Shown: positions 12,901 to 22,913 of the stretch, in pieces
How the letters are laid out: each line of letters starts with the position of its first letter
Position numbering within the stretch: the stretch's first letter is position 1
Assembly (NCBI GenBank): GCA_036365455.1
Contig: JAWQUS010000022.1
Span: 7,564,001 to 7,628,000 of the forward strand
Length of the DNA: 64,000 bases
Direction: 5' to 3'
Source: Macrosoma leucophasiata
Lineage: Eukaryota; Arthropoda; Insecta; Lepidoptera; Hedylidae
Made by a program: the position numbers and the translations under genes
Notes under the pieces: model-generated
What the model was told of the DNA's origin: nothing
The model's database searches: none
The model's input: the letters and a program-made list of their open reading frames with translations, nothing else

Positions 12901-15900
12901 TCTTCATGATCAATAACTTTCTTCTGACTTTCCACTTTCTTTAAATGTACGATATTTATTCTTACTCCTGATTAGTTTCATCATTTCTTATATTAATGTC
13001 GCTTCCTTCAGCTCTAATATCAGTGTGAGGTGTTGGATTAAATTCTGAAACTAGTTTATTTTCTTTTTCACGTACACTTTATCACATATTTCTAATTCTT
13101 TATCCACAGCCTTCCTTTTCCTATCCTCCTTAATTTGTTTGTTTTTTTTTTCATGTCTCGAGATCTCTAATTTCGGAATGATCATAATTGTTTTCAAAAT
13201 CTGTTAAAAATATAAATTGTTTCTAAATTGTCTTCCACAGAACAGTGCGGGTGGGGGTTTTGCTGTGGACGGATGAGGTGTGCGGAGGGTACGATTTATG
13301 AAAATACCTAAGAATACTTTATTAGGTATTTTAATAAATCGTCCTTCCAGTCTGATTTTCCGCATTGACTGAAGCTGCTAATCGCTGAAGGATCCGATTC
13401 AATCCCGGTTCTCTCAACACTGCCATTCTGTTGAGGCCAGTAAGGGATCGTTTTGAAAAGTAGCTACCTTGTTCTGTACAAAATGTTTTGTATTCCTGAC
13501 TACAGGATTGTCTACCGTTATCAGCTGAAATGCTAACAAGGTTACCACTCCATGAATAAATTATTTTTAGGCTTTTATGGTGTCATATGTGGAAATATAC
13601 TTCGTTATTTTATTTATTACTTAATTTATTTATATAAACTTTATTTTAATCTCTTTGCATCGTATAGTCGATTATTACTAAAAGACTTGGCAGAGGTCCC
13701 CACTGATCCCCACTTGGCAGAGGTCCAAAGAAGTCAATGGCTGTATAACCACCTAAGCTTTTGAAGGGAGTACAGGTCTTTTCGTAGGTACTGGTGCATT
13801 TGGCGTTGAGACTAAAGTTAAGTTAGCCCTCTACAGTTCTCAAGAGTATTTTCGGCGACTTTGTCTATTTTCGGCCACCAGACCTTAGTATGTAGTCTAG
13901 CTTTCATGTTAACGATGCCTGGATGTTTTTCGTGAGCCACTGCTAAAACTTGCTCCTTCATTCAGTTGGAATCACTATTTTGTTTCCTCTTAATAAGCTG
14001 TCATCATGTAACCAGAGCTCATTGAAATAAGTTGTAATTATTTACCGAAACATCCCAAACACCTTTAAACAAAGCGTCTTTCATTTTTATTCATTGAGAG
14101 GTACAAGAGCTACAGGTCTTGCATATTGAACAATCTGGTTAATATGATGTTCATCTTCCAAGGGGCTTTTATGTGCATCTGTACTTTTATATAGACGGGA
14201 AAGTGGGTCTGCTATATTAGACTTCCCCGGTTTGTATATAGGTATCATACGGACAAAGAATGACTCTTTTTCTTTTCTCTACAATCCAACAACTGATAAC
14301 AATATCAGTCTGTAAAAGGGGAAAATAAGACATTCTACTGATGTACTTGCCTAAATTAGTATATTATATTTAGTTTTATTTTAGTGACATTTTCCACTAT
14401 TTTTTTTTTATTACCATGTATGTATATAATTTATTTATTTATTTATTTAAACTTTAATGCACCTAGTACATAAGGCGGACTTAATGCCATAGGGCATTGT
14501 TTGCATGCCAGCATTTGTTGTTCGTTTTAATTTGTTTTATTTGTTTTTGACTTATCATAAGTGGTGCTTATTTATGAATGAATGAATAAATACATTTCTG
14601 ATTCTACAAGTAACTTTATAATCATATGATTGTAGTCAGAGAACCCAACGCTCAATTCGTGCGCAAGGCTTTGAATGAGTCTCAAAAATGACTTCTAACG
14701 GTTTACGGTCTATGACAAGTTCAATTTTTCCTTTCAATTGCCCACACCTATGCCAATGCCTCTTTTCGGTCTGACAATACCGTTTCTCAACGTCTGTCAG
14801 ACTTTTGTTTACAAAAGCGATGATGTGGGGTCGCTTTTCATCGTACTGTATTAGAACAGCTCCTAAACCTAGAGGACCTGCAACGGCAATTACTTGGGTG
14901 CGATCTTTTGGATTATTGTAGCCCAGACTACGAATTTTGGAAAGGCTGTTGTTTAAATCTCTCATGGATCAGGAGGCCAATATTGGCGGAGACACAATTG
15001 AAATCAATTGTCATATTTTCTTGTGACCTGACAGATTTAATTCATCAAAAGCCATCGTTTGTTTATTTATATTTTTTTTTAGTATTTTTACTAACTTTTG
15101 TCTAAGATTGCTTATTATTTATCTAATTTTAATATTCCTGTCGAATAGGTTCTGTTATTGTTGACCTATTAGAAATCCACTTTTTTTGTATGGTTTCCGG
15201 TGGTCTAAATGTTTCAATAGCTTTTAAATATTTATCAATATTTTTGTATTAAAACGCATTTAGTTTTGTTCAATAAAACATTGTTGTCTTTGAGAACTGT
15301 CAAAACGTGTTCAAGTCTCTCACGTACAAGTACACTCACCTGCACTTATGTTCTTTTTCATCACGTCCAAAGACAACAATATTATCTATTTTCTTATTCA
15401 TTTTTTATTCCAAAAGGAATTGGGACTCTCCTATATGGTTGTTTGTCAACCAGGAGGTGGAGGAACTGATTTGTCAACTGTTAAATCTAAATTAAAATCT
15501 TTCAACTAAGGAAAATTTTGTATTTCGATGTAATTAACATCATAGCTTAGTTTAAGCATGTTCAGAGGAATTGCAGTTTCGTTACCTAAAAGATTTCTTG
15601 AACAATTTTTTTTTTGAGTACTTATATAAAGTTTTGCTCTTAATGATTTAGGAATAGTTTATATTTGTGCATCAAATGAACTTAAATACTTTTAATAGAT
15701 ATTTGGCACCAAAACCTAGGAACTCATATAGCATCGTCATTGATGTGGCACATGAAGCTTTTTCCTTTTTGAAATGTGTGTCCTCTTTAGGTGTTTTGAC
15801 TTTATTAATGTCATTTGATGGAAACATTGTGATTTTCTTTTATTGGCCCTTGTTCTACCATGTTTTTGGAAATGACCTTTGAATCCACATTTGTCACAGT

Positions 15901-18900
15901 TGGCGTTAATTGCAGGGCAGGAACTACTGCCACTTTTCTGTTATTAACTGCCGTATCGGCTACAAAGGAGTTGTAACATAGTGTTCCCAGTGGATGTGCA
16001 GTACAGCAAAAGAAAGCTAATATTTCAAAGATTTAAAGAAAAATCTAGTTAACTTGATTATACCAAAGATGAAATTGTTTAATCAAGTTCTCTTTTACTG
16101 ATTATGGCAATTTGTACAATCAAGAACCTAGTAACATGAGATGACAAACTTGTCAAAAGAATTGTCAATCGCCATCGCCATATTTTTGTATTACCATTTT
16201 GTGTAAGCTTAATTATTTTTAAACGAAAAAACTACACAACATTAACTAAAATTGATAGTCGGAAATTGTTCAGAGTAGCCAAAACTATTATTTTACGAAC
16301 TGTACATTTAGTGGGAACAACTCCTACCTTTTGGATCTCCTTTCTTTCTATTCATTTTTTAACATTTCTTTTCATTATTTTAGTGTCAATTTTATTGAGA
16401 TTGGTACTTAGTAGTTGTGTTTGTGCTCTGTCTATCGTGGAACTCGTTTAACTATCGACTGTATAAATTAATCAATTGTAGCCGCGTCACCAAGGATTTA
16501 AATGTTTTTCTCAATTTAGCCAAGCTACATTTTTCCGTTATTTAATCAATAAGGTTTTCATCTTCAATAGTAAAATTGCGTTTTAAACTTTGACGTCTAA
16601 AACGAATCAATAATTTTTATTCATTGCTTATTAAATTAGATCAATTTAAATTTTTCACAATTCATACATTTTAAAATTAATTTTAAATGAACTTGCAAAG
16701 TTAAAATATTATTTAAACCAATTGTATAAAAATACTTGTATAAATTGATTATAAATTAAATATATCAAATAACTTTAACAGTTTAAAATTCGAATATTTA
16801 ATTATAAGACCTTGTAAAGTTATAATTATGAAGTATTAACAACATTTCATTTATCAATCAATATCTACAATAAGGACGAGAATTCGTCATTAGTTATTTT
16901 CTTCAAATTTTACGCACGGTGAATACTTACTTGAAGCTTTGACTTCATCATTTACTCACCATGATTCAAAATGTTAAGAAAATAACCAAGTAGGTAGATG
17001 TTTATGATAATTCAAGCTTGAATTTAAACGCAGCTGTATTAAAACAGCATAATTAATTTTAATATTGTTATTTAATATTATTTTGCCTGGCTATTCATTA
17101 TTTTACTCCAACATTAACGATAGACAGGACAAAGTTCAATTCCACTTTAATTCATTTGACACTTTTTTTTTTTTTTTTGTCATTGCAAAAACATAACTTC
17201 AATATTATCGAAGTGATACTTTGTTAAAACAGATAATTAACGATGTCATGTTCGCTAACACATTTGTGTATTTGATCAAATATAATTGCCAGTCACGTAT
17301 TAAGTTTTAACAAATTTAACAAAACAGGTACAGAACTTTAAAATTACCTTAATGTTTCTTTGTTAAAACTGGTAATTAACGACATTATAATCGCTGATAA
17401 AATTACATATTTGATCGAAAAATATCTTTAACAGATTTGGTCAACAATGCGTCAGTAGATCGGAGTCGATTGATATAATTTATTATGGTACTAATGTAAT
17501 TGAAAATATGACTATATTTCCCTGGGGGAAAGGCCTGTAGACAAAGAACTATATTATTATCACGCGCTGAGTTATTCATTTAATTTATTGTTGTTTTTTT
17601 TTTCAAGTACCCTCACTCTTTTTTATTTTTTAATTTCTATTATTGACCAATCTGTTAGTAAGAATTTCATTTGAGCAATATTTTTTACTTACTGCACTTT
17701 TACTCGTCGCCAATGTGATGTCCACTAATTTATGTTATTAGGTATTGAGTAAAACAACCAAATTATCAGTAAGTAGGTACACAACTCAAAGGGCACGTCC
17801 GTTCACCACCACTGACAGATTGTGAATGTGAATGGCGCTACCGTTGATTCGTGCACTACATTTATTAGTATACCACAAAATGTGGAACCCGATACTGTTT
17901 GTTCAGAATCGATTTTAGGCATTTTTAATAATGGTAATTTTTTATCCCAAAATTAATTAGAATTTAGTAAATCATGGTCACCCATTTGGTGAACAGTCAA
18001 ATTAAACGCAAATGAGTCTAACGTCCATCCAAAATAAAATACTAGTCTCAACAAGTTCAACAGAACTCGTTGAAACGTGCATTTTATTTTAAATTATAAT
18101 TTAAGTATATGTAGTAAGAAATATGTAGTGAAAATTAATCTTTCCATCAATTATTAGCGAGGTAGCGAGTCTTAAATAAGGGTGCGCAGACTGCGCAGGT
18201 TACGCTACATTATATTATAATACTAGCTGACCCGGCAAACTTCGTATTGCCTCAGAATGAAAATATGACATGTGTCAAAGGTTTGATAGATACGGAATAT
18301 TTGTATGGGAAAATGAAATGGTGGTTTTTACTATTTCCCTTCAATTTCTTCATATTTTTTACCTTTGAAACATCCCTGGACTTCCAAAAATCATTCAAAA
18401 TCAATATTAGCCAAATCGGTCCAGCCATTCACGCGTGATGCTGTGACCAAGGAAAACGGGTTGCATTTATATACGTATATATAGATTGGGACAGAGTGCG
18501 TTTGGAAGTAGGTTTGTGTTTTATGTGCGGCCATAGGTAGAGGTAGGGTGTACATACTGTTCGTACAAATTGAGGCCAACTTATTTCTTCAAGTTAAAAT
18601 AAATAAATACATAAACATGTAATTTCAGTTCATGTGTTATGATTATTACTCGATTTTCTAATGGGAGTGTTTGAGATTATTCCCGTTACACGTTATATTA
18701 AACTTTAATAGTGTTTTTCAAGAGCGCTTTGTTTTTGTTCTCTTCGGCACAAGAATACATTGGCCAGATTTCGCTTCTCTATATGTACAGCAACTACTTA
18801 ACTGTATTGTACTGTACTTGAAGAAATTGATACCTACCTCTATTAATATAGAGAAAGATTTGAACATGAAGAGACACATTTGCTGTATGTGGAAAGCCTT

Positions 18901-19824
18901 GAATATTTATTTTATTCCGTTCTTTAAGATTTGTTCTAATAGCGGCAACAGAAATACGTCATATGTGAAAATTTCAACTTCTCTTCTGTTACAGTTTATG
19001 AGATATAGCCTGGGGACCGACCGCCTAAGGGTGCTTTTCCACCAGAAATGTGCTATGTAGCTATGCGATAGATGCGTTTGATATCCACCAATCATATTCA
19101 TTGGTCTACAGTCATAGAGGTTTAATGTATACAGTGCAGTGTGTTTAAAGTATGTGCTTTGTTGGATATCAAACGCATCCATAGCATAGCTACATAGAAC
19201 ATCTCTGAAAAAGCACCAGATGCAAAGTGTTTTAATAAGCGCCGACGAAACTGACAAGAAAATGTCATAAACGAAAGCATAAAGGACTGTCCACTATACC
19301 GTATCGTACCATGACCGAGCTAGGACCGTATCAAGCGTGGAAACTCCAACACACAACAGCGTGTATCAACACCGAAAAATATAGGTACTCGGCGACAACT
19401 CTTGACGCTCCATGTATGGCACGTCGTTGTCGGTCGTTGACGGAAAGGTCTTGTTGCCATGATCTCACACTTTTCAATACCATAAATATATTATTGCCTG
19501 ACATGCTCCTAGCACAGTCATGGATACGGTATAGTGGGCAAAATCCTTTAGAGTTAGACGGTCGGCCCCTTGGTGACTCATAGACAGACAGACAGCGAAG
19601 TCCTGTATACCGGGTTATTACCCTTTGGGTACGAAACCTTAAAAATTACCTAATCAATTTTTCAATGAGCTGTTTCCCGAGGAAGCCTGACCCGCCGGTC
19701 ACGAACACAACCGCACCCTTGTAGCACGTCGCTACCTCCGATTGTCCTGCTTCCACCGACTTCTTCATCCATTGTCGTTTTGCTGATATTTCTTCCTCCA
19801 ACGTAACTATCTGCTTCAACCAGG
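3861..19824 (-). CDS. FAR: FAR-A: fatty acyl-CoA reductase paralogue, partial (four exons)
   Basis: Exons in coding order are 19650-19824, 12319-12409, 10728-10850 and 3861-3985, each with AG/GT borders. Joined, they give 514 nt of open frame covering the Rossmann motif TGGSGFLGK through FHAAA and NVRGTREV. The YxxxK and C-terminal exons must lie left of position 1. Phases match FAR-B exactly and three exon lengths are identical. Introns are large (7.2, 1.5 and 6.7 kb) and hold the gypsy element, the hAT MITE with SINEs, and the piggyBac relic. All visible exons are intact with no stop, so the gene is probably functional as far as seen. Confidence 0.9.
4921..5349. mobile_element. hAT-type MITE in the piggyBac relic
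   Basis: The ends CAGAGGTTCCCAAACG and TTTGGGAATCACTG are inverted. The flanking 8-mers GTTTAAAC (4913-4920) and CTTTAAAC (5350-5357) match at 7 of 8, as for hAT target duplications. An internal repeat of the right end ACTTTGGGAATCACTGG lies near 5070. There is no coding capacity. Confidence 0.75.
5521..5995 (+). pseudogene. piggyBac transposase N-terminal remnant
   Basis: The frame [20 protein letters not shown] continues acidic to a stop near 5700. A tandem tract from about 5735 to 5910 then encodes RSQS-type repeats with several in-frame stops (one TAA, three TGA). The frame reopens at [18 protein letters not shown] and [10 protein letters not shown] and runs up to the insertion at 6000. 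The long minus-strand ORF across this tract (ETWMVI repeats) is an artefact of the same tandem repeat. Confidence 0.65.
6000..9052 (+). mobile_element. Sola-like DNA transposon, 3,053 bp, TSD ATAT
   Basis: The ends are inverted: CGCCTCTTTAC, one variable base, then AGAACAACGTG. It is flanked by ATAT at 5996-5999 and 9053-9056. Removing the element plus one ATAT restores the piggyBac reading frame, which independently fixes both borders. It carries one plus-strand multi-exon gene (6619-8281). A 4-bp duplication and this protein type fit Sola elements; the superfamily name is from memory and less certain than the borders. Confidence 0.7.
6619..8281 (+). pseudogene. transposase-like gene of the nested element, deleted and frameshifted
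   Basis: Exons 6619-6778, 6858-6983 and 7290 onward join in frame with standard splice sites. They give [14 protein letters not shown], a poly-Ser run, [19 protein letters not shown] and [12 protein letters not shown]. The frame ends at 7757-7759. In a second frame the C-terminal part follows: [20 protein letters not shown] and [13 protein letters not shown] 1-nt loss near 7922 then shifts into [13 protein letters not shown] and the end [13 protein letters not shown] recall GDSxHSxIER and IPxYxxPFYE from uncharacterised insect transposase-like proteins. The middle catalytic part appears deleted near 7740. Confidence 0.6.
9057..9283 (+). pseudogene. piggyBac transposase C-terminal Cys-rich remnant
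   Basis: If the 6000-9052 insertion and one ATAT copy are ignored, the frame runs on from 5995 as [14 protein letters not shown] and reaches [20 protein letters not shown] and QLEWVGG. The CxxC pairs are the zinc-binding end typical of piggyBac transposases. It ends TAA near 9283. Confidence 0.65.
9690..10320. repeat. MITE copy split by a SINE-like insertion
   Basis: 9725-9915 (AGTAATAAGATTAATTTCCA to TGTTCACCAAGTGGGTGA) and 10196-10310 (GGGACAAAATATTACCTG to TCGGTTATCGATTCTG) are two parts of one repeat. It also appears at 17885-18110, 3697-3840, 2420-2560 and 55985-56215 (reverse). The SINE-like copy at 9927-10188 divides it. Confidence 0.55.
9927..10188 (+). repeat. SINE-like repeat family A
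   Basis: It starts CTGGTGGTAGAGCTCC, has a short hairpin (AGCTCC...GGAGCT), includes GTGTTCCGGTCAGGTGG and GAACTGCACGCTTGTTTG, and ends ATTACATAAAAAAA. The oriented A tail and many copies suggest a SINE. I do not see a convincing tRNA head in it. Confidence 0.7.
10728..10850 (-). CDS. FAR: FAR-A exon 4 counterpart
   Basis: It encodes [12 protein letters not shown], then [16 protein letters not shown] and ends RITEE before GTAAGT. It is 123 nt, phase 0 at both ends, like FAR-B 46919-47041. Confidence 0.92.
10929..11213 (+). mobile_element. hAT-type MITE, CATAGAGCAAC family
   Basis: The ends CATAGAGCAACAC and GTGTTGCTCTATG are inverted. Flanking 8-mers TATTTTTG and ATTTTTTG are similar. A second inverted pair (GGAGGGGAGTAGCCATAG and CATATGGCTACTCCCCTCC) lies inside. 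It is in the FAR-A intron between exons 12319 and 10850. No coding. Confidence 0.75.
11557..11825 (+). repeat. LINE 3' end with (TCTGAT)n tail, family C
   Basis: It runs from AAAGAATGACTCTTTTTC through CTAAATGAATAAATGAGTTT to GATTCTGATTC. Copies lie at 14245-14606, 21640-21890, 39165-39433, 46585-46670 (reverse) and 55858-55985 (reverse). All end in the same hexamer-type tail, as in 5'-truncated non-LTR elements. Confidence 0.65.
12030..12312 (+). repeat. SINE-like repeat family A, tail abutting FAR-A exon
   Basis: It is a full-length copy from CTGGTGGTAGAGCTCCAG to TTACTTAAAAAAAA. The next bases are the (reverse) donor of the FAR-A exon at 12319. Confidence 0.75.
12319..12409 (-). CDS. FAR: FAR-A exon 3 counterpart
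   Basis: It encodes [17 protein letters not shown], then a helix ending FLNET, in 91 nt. The donor GTAAGT is followed at once by a T-run that is the complement of the A tail of the SINE-like copy at 12030-12312. That insertion therefore sits within a few bases of the splice site. Confidence 0.92.
12614..12777 (-). repeat. 3' LTR of the gypsy element
   Basis: It has the same 164-bp sequence as 17714-17877 and is preceded on the minus strand by the polypurine tract (12789-12778). Confidence 0.92.
12778..12789 (-). other. polypurine tract of the gypsy element
   Basis: AAAAGGAAGAGA on the minus strand abuts the 3' LTR. Confidence 0.75.
13340..14240 (-). pseudogene. gypsy RNase H end and integrase remnant
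   Basis: After [15 protein letters not shown] come [20 protein letters not shown] (the integrase HHCC region), [11 protein letters not shown] (core start, with a small local duplication at 13690-13730) and [17 protein letters not shown], the second catalytic Asp region. The frame is broken at several points and much of the core is lost. Confidence 0.7.
14245..14606 (+). repeat. LINE 3' end family C inside the gypsy element
   Basis: It runs from GACAAAGAATGACTC to TTTCTGATTCT. A second LINE tail lies inside it at about 14425-14510 (TTATTTATTTATTTAAAC and TAAGGCGGACTTAATGCCAT). It interrupts RNase H and is nested insertion evidence. Confidence 0.65.
14607..14965 (-). pseudogene. gypsy RNase H remnant
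   Basis: The frame has [20 protein letters not shown], then [19 protein letters not shown] and IERWVL, the RNase H signature order of Ty3/gypsy Pol. It is split from its C-terminal part ([15 protein letters not shown], about 14235-14190) by a LINE 3' end inserted at about 14245-14606. Confidence 0.75.
15265..15430 (-). pseudogene. gypsy reverse transcriptase fragment
   Basis: The minus-strand frame has [13 protein letters not shown] followed by [16 protein letters not shown]. This is the YxDDIVVFG region and the helix after it in Ty3/gypsy reverse transcriptases. The catalytic YxDD is damaged and the fragment is short. Confidence 0.6.
15800..15960 (-). pseudogene. gag nucleocapsid zinc-knuckle remnant
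   Basis: The minus-strand frame reads [20 protein letters not shown], a CxxC...H knuckle. The rest of gag between 16000 and 17690 is not recognisable and is AT-rich. Confidence 0.5.
16000..17690. other. AT-rich interior of the gypsy element
   Basis: It is probably leader and decayed gag. I see no readable frame; it has several near-repeats of a GTTAAAAC...GGTAATTAACGA motif (17222, 17360). Nothing else is supported. Confidence 0.4.
17695..17712 (-). other. primer-binding site of the gypsy element
   Basis: TGGCGACGAGTAAAAG follows the 5' LTR after a short spacer, the usual place and style (TGGCG...) of a tRNA primer site. Which tRNA is not settled. Confidence 0.6.
17714..17877 (-). repeat. 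5' LTR of the gypsy element
   Basis: In minus orientation it starts TGTGGTATACTAATAAATG and ends ACATCACA. It has TG...CA termini and is 164 bp. It is identical to 12614-12777. Confidence 0.92.
18226..18487 (+). repeat. dispersed repeat with GACCCGGCAAACTTCGT end
   Basis: It starts CTAGCTGACCCGGCAAACTT and includes TGGACTTCCAAAAATCATTC and CGGTCCAGCCATTCACGCG. Reverse copies are at 20233-20492, 38205-38455 and 56225-56378. The family is common in insect genomes; I do not assign a class. Confidence 0.6.
18490..19026. other. no gene seen
   Basis: The minus- and plus-strand ORFs here are short and overlap each other without a recognisable motif. A microsatellite-like TATACGTATATATAG sits at 18468. 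Confidence 0.4.
19027..19222. mobile_element. MITE with ~60-bp terminal inverted repeats
   Basis: The left end GGGTGCTTTTCCACCAGAAA...GATGCGTTTGATATCCA and the inverse of the right end (GGTGCTTTTTCAGAGATG...GATATCCAAC) pair over about 60 bp. It is non-coding. Confidence 0.65.
19281..19549. mobile_element. MITE with AAAGGA...CACTATACCGTATC ends
   Basis: The left AAAGGACTGTCCACTATACC and the inverse of the right end (AAAGGATTTTGCCCACTATACC) pair. The interior has smaller inverted pieces. The overlapping 90-residue plus-strand ORF is only the element. Confidence 0.6.
19650..19824 (-). CDS. FAR: FAR-A exon with TGGSGFLGK
   Basis: It encodes [20 protein letters not shown], then [12 protein letters not shown] and the rest of the nucleotide-binding loop. 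The GT donor is at 19649-19648. The acceptor may be TTTAAAG (start 19824) or GAAGCAG about 14 nt further in. No ATG is in frame upstream within the open stretch. Confidence 0.92.
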
Positions 19825-20178
19825 CTTTAAACAAACATTAAAATAAAATGTATGTATAAAACTTAGGCATATCACAGTACATGATTGACACGTTCGTTTT
19901 CTTTAGACTGTGGGTATGTTATGTCATTGTATGGAATGAATATAGATAATAATATTAAAATGGTATGTCCTTAAGTTTTCGCGAGCTACAGTCATTGAAA
20001 TAAAACTAGTTTTCGGATTTATCTCGCGTAAATAACTAAATTAAAATCGAACCCGACATTACGGTCGCTTTTCAGCTCCTGTGGTCTCCGGCAGATATTA
20101 TAATGTAGGTATGATATAATTAACTGCTTCGATTTTTTTAATGTACGATTTTAGTAAGTATTGAAAAACATTGCTTAC

Positions 20179-20187
20179 CTGTCGCAT
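20179..20187 (-). CDS. possible FAR-A start exon fragment (ATG CGA CAG)
   Basis: An ATG at 20187-20185 is followed by CGA CAG and a strong donor GTAAGC. Spliced to the alternative acceptor GAAGCAG in the next exon it would give MRQ joined in frame to IVTLEEE. This is a guess from splice signals only; FAR-B has a longer N-terminal exon that this model lacks. Confidence 0.2.
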
Positions 20188-20868
20188 TGGGGAAAACCTG
20201 TTATGATAGATTTAAGTACGTGTAATCTATCTATATCTATATGTATAAAAATCAATTGCTGTTCGTTAGTCTCGCTAAAACTCGAGAACGGCTGGACCGA
20301 TTTGGCTTATTTTAATTTTGAATGATTTTTGAAAGTCCAGGGAAGGTTTAAAAGGTAAGAAAATATGAAGAAATTGACGGAAAATAGTAAAAACCATAAT
20401 TTAATTTTTCCATACAAATAGTCCGTATCTATTAAACCTTTGACACATTATTTCATTTTGAGGCAATATGAAGTTTGCCGGTTCAGCTAATAATTAAATA
20501 AATGATTATAATATTGTTCCTTTTGAAGTACGGTACCTTAAAAAATATACAAACAGATTATGAAAATTCTGACTTAATTTTGACAAAAAGAAGGATGATA
20601 TGCAGGAATAGACAATTGCAAAAATTAGCATTTGCATTGTTACATATACATATTATGCAAAAAAACAATTGCATTCATTTTCCATAAAATTTGCATAGGT
20701 TGGTACATAAAACGTTAGGTGTTTTTTAGAGTTGTTCTATGTTTTAACACTTTTTCAGCAACTAAATATGATAGGCACGCAGTCCGCGTCTAACTGCACA
20801 CTGTACACGAAATCAACATGCATTTCCTTCAAAAACACTGTTTTGAAAAGTACTATCACCGTACTATC

Positions 20869-21998
20869 CGGTCATTGCCTGTGGTGTGTGCCTGTGTCCA
20901 CCTGGGTGAACCAGGGGTAAAATTTTCTGCCCATGGTACACCTTTTGTGAATTACGTGTACTAGGGGTAATTTTTACTTTCGGTGGTCCACCTGCTAGAT
21001 AGTTCAGCGGAATGTGTTGCCCATGGTCCACCTAACAATTTTCAATTGTGAAGATAATGCTAATTGATACAGAATAATACAGATAGAAAAACGTCCAAGT
21101 GCAATTTTTTTCTGGTATTAAATTCTATATTATGGTTCTAGCGTTGTGTGATCACCGTTCTAACATAACCTAACCCATAAAAGGCTATTACACGACACGG
21201 TATTTAGGGTCCGGTAGTAAGGGTGGGCGTGGCCTCGCGCCGGGTTGCCGCTTATTACACTATCAGGTCGCAGTACAAATGCGCGGGCCGCTCCGGTCGC
21301 CCTATTAGGGCCCTAACTCCCTAAATGTTATTACACTACCCTGAACCCTTGCTATCGTACCCTGAATACCGTGCCGTGTAATAAGTCCTATACTGTTTCG
21401 ATTCCAAAAATATTTAATTAATTACGTTGTGCATTACACTTTGATTACACTCAACGCTACAAAAAACATGATTCGCACTAGTTCCAAAAAGTTTCACTCG
21501 TGGCTCGTTGGACTACGATTTGAAAAGAACCCGACAAAACATATTATTAACAATTTGAAAGTACATTCTACACTAACAATGACCACAAGAAAAATATATT
21601 TCTCTTGGAACACCTAGGTGAAGTTAGGTGGACAAGGGAAATTTCTTTCTTTTTACTCATTGTTATCAGTTTGTAAAGGGGAAATGAGACATTCTACTGA
21701 TATACTTTTTACATTAGTACCTATATTATATTTAGTTTTATCTTAGTGATATTCTTGACTATACATATATTTTTTGTCTTGTTTGACATGTATATTGGTT
21801 TTAACTTTAATTTGTTTGTTTTTGACGTGCCATAAGAGGTGCCTGTCACCCTAAATGAATAAATGAGTTTCTGATTCTGATTCTGAAAGAAGTAATTACC
21901 CCTGGTACATCCAATTTGTAATAGGTGTACCACGGGTAGAAAATTTTACCCCTGGTTCATCCAGGTGGACTAAATAGGTGTACCACGGGCAATGACCG
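20869..21998. mobile_element. long-TIR element with 8-bp TSD GTACTATC, nested insertions
   Basis: The left end CGGTCATTGCCTGTGG and right end CCACGGGCAATGACCG are inverted and flanked by GTACTATC on both sides (20861-20868, 21999-22006). Homology between the ends extends over about 100 bp (CACCTGG, CCAGGGGTAAAATTTTCT). Inside are a MITE (about 21184-21393) and a LINE tail (21640-21890). No transposase is present, so the superfamily is unknown; 8 bp fits hAT, P or Merlin. Confidence 0.75.
21184..21393. mobile_element. MITE, TTACACGRCACGGTATT family
   Basis: The ends TATTACACGACACGGTATTT and GAATACCGTGCCGTGTAATA are inverted, with internal inverted pieces (GTTATTACACTACCCTGA). Related pieces occur at 25980-26090, 26310-26410, 26760-26895, 27120-27215, 52015-52140 and 53215-53300. 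Confidence 0.65.
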
Positions 21999-22208
21999 GT
22001 ACTATCTGAGTTACCCATATTCTATTTATTAGAGACTTCAAAAATAGAGGTTTTATCTTTGACAGCACAGTCCCCACCAAAAAATATTGTATATCGACTT
22101 TATGAAAGAAATTTCGGCTAAATTCGGCTCTGTAGAGCGTCAACTCTTTCGCACACTATTTATAAAAATAAAATAAATACGCTTACACTCACACCTCCAC
22201 ACTAGCCC

Positions 22209-22314
22209 CCTTATTCATAAAAGCATTTTAGCTAAAGTGTTGCAAATCTCTCCTTTTTTTTTCTATCCTACGCAATTGACAATGCGACTGATAATGTACG
22301 TTTATGAATAAGGA
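22209..22314. mobile_element. short MITE with CCTTATTCATAAA ends
   Basis: CCCTTATTCATAAAAGCATT and TACGTTTATGAATAAGG are inverted ends. Related copies are at 34045-34190 and 63863-63950. Confidence 0.6.
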
Positions 22315-22913
22315 ATAAGACATTCTACTGATAATATACTTTTTACATTAGTATATTATATTTAGCTTTAAAAAAGATCAGATTCACATTATTTGTCACA
22401 AAATAGTATAATAAGGCAAGGCGGACTTTCCTGTGAAAGTGCCGTTTGGTGTTCCTGTTCGGTGGTAAGGTACGGCCCAGTAATTTCAGGTACGGAGATA
22501 TAACCGATTGGGCCTCTCTTACAGTAATCACTTACCGTCAATAGGTTTGGTTAGCAGGATTAAGATCTTACGAAACCAGATAGCACAACATTACAAACGA
22601 CTTAATTTTAGGGTCGTTGAGGAAGTGATTATGAGGAAGAGGAGGAGGGAGAGGAATCGTCCTGCGCAAATTTAGAGGATGCGGATGAGGAAGAGGATAT
22701 TTTTCTTTGGATAAATATTGGCAACCCTTGATTCGTCCCTCTGCTGGGCACGAGTCTCTCCCCTTCTAGCTCCACCACGCTGCTCCAATGCGGGTTGGTG
22801 GAGATACGGGTTAGTGGCTAACCCGCTGCCGGAGGTTTTTCAAACCGCCCATAAGGCATGTGAAATATATTTTACATAGGTTAAAGAAATCAGAAAAAGA
22901 AAAAGAAAAATTC

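Larger units (their letters stand above)
12614..17877 (-). mobile_element. Ty3/gypsy LTR retrotransposon, 5.26 kb, defective inside
   Basis: Two 164-bp LTRs are identical by reading. The 5-bp AAATG lies outside both (12609-12613 and 17878-17882). On the minus strand a primer-binding-like TGGCGACGAG begins two bases after the 5' LTR, and a polypurine tract AAAAGGAAGAGA lies directly before the 3' LTR. Coding remnants occur in the order gag zinc knuckle, reverse transcriptase, RNase H, integrase, all broken. It lies in FAR-A intron 1, in the same orientation as the gene. No envelope-like gene is seen. Confidence 0.9.

Noticed and set aside
18671..19257. Overlapping 129- and 116-residue ORFs
   Set aside because: They lie on opposite strands, partly over a MITE with 60-bp inverted ends, and show no recognisable motif.
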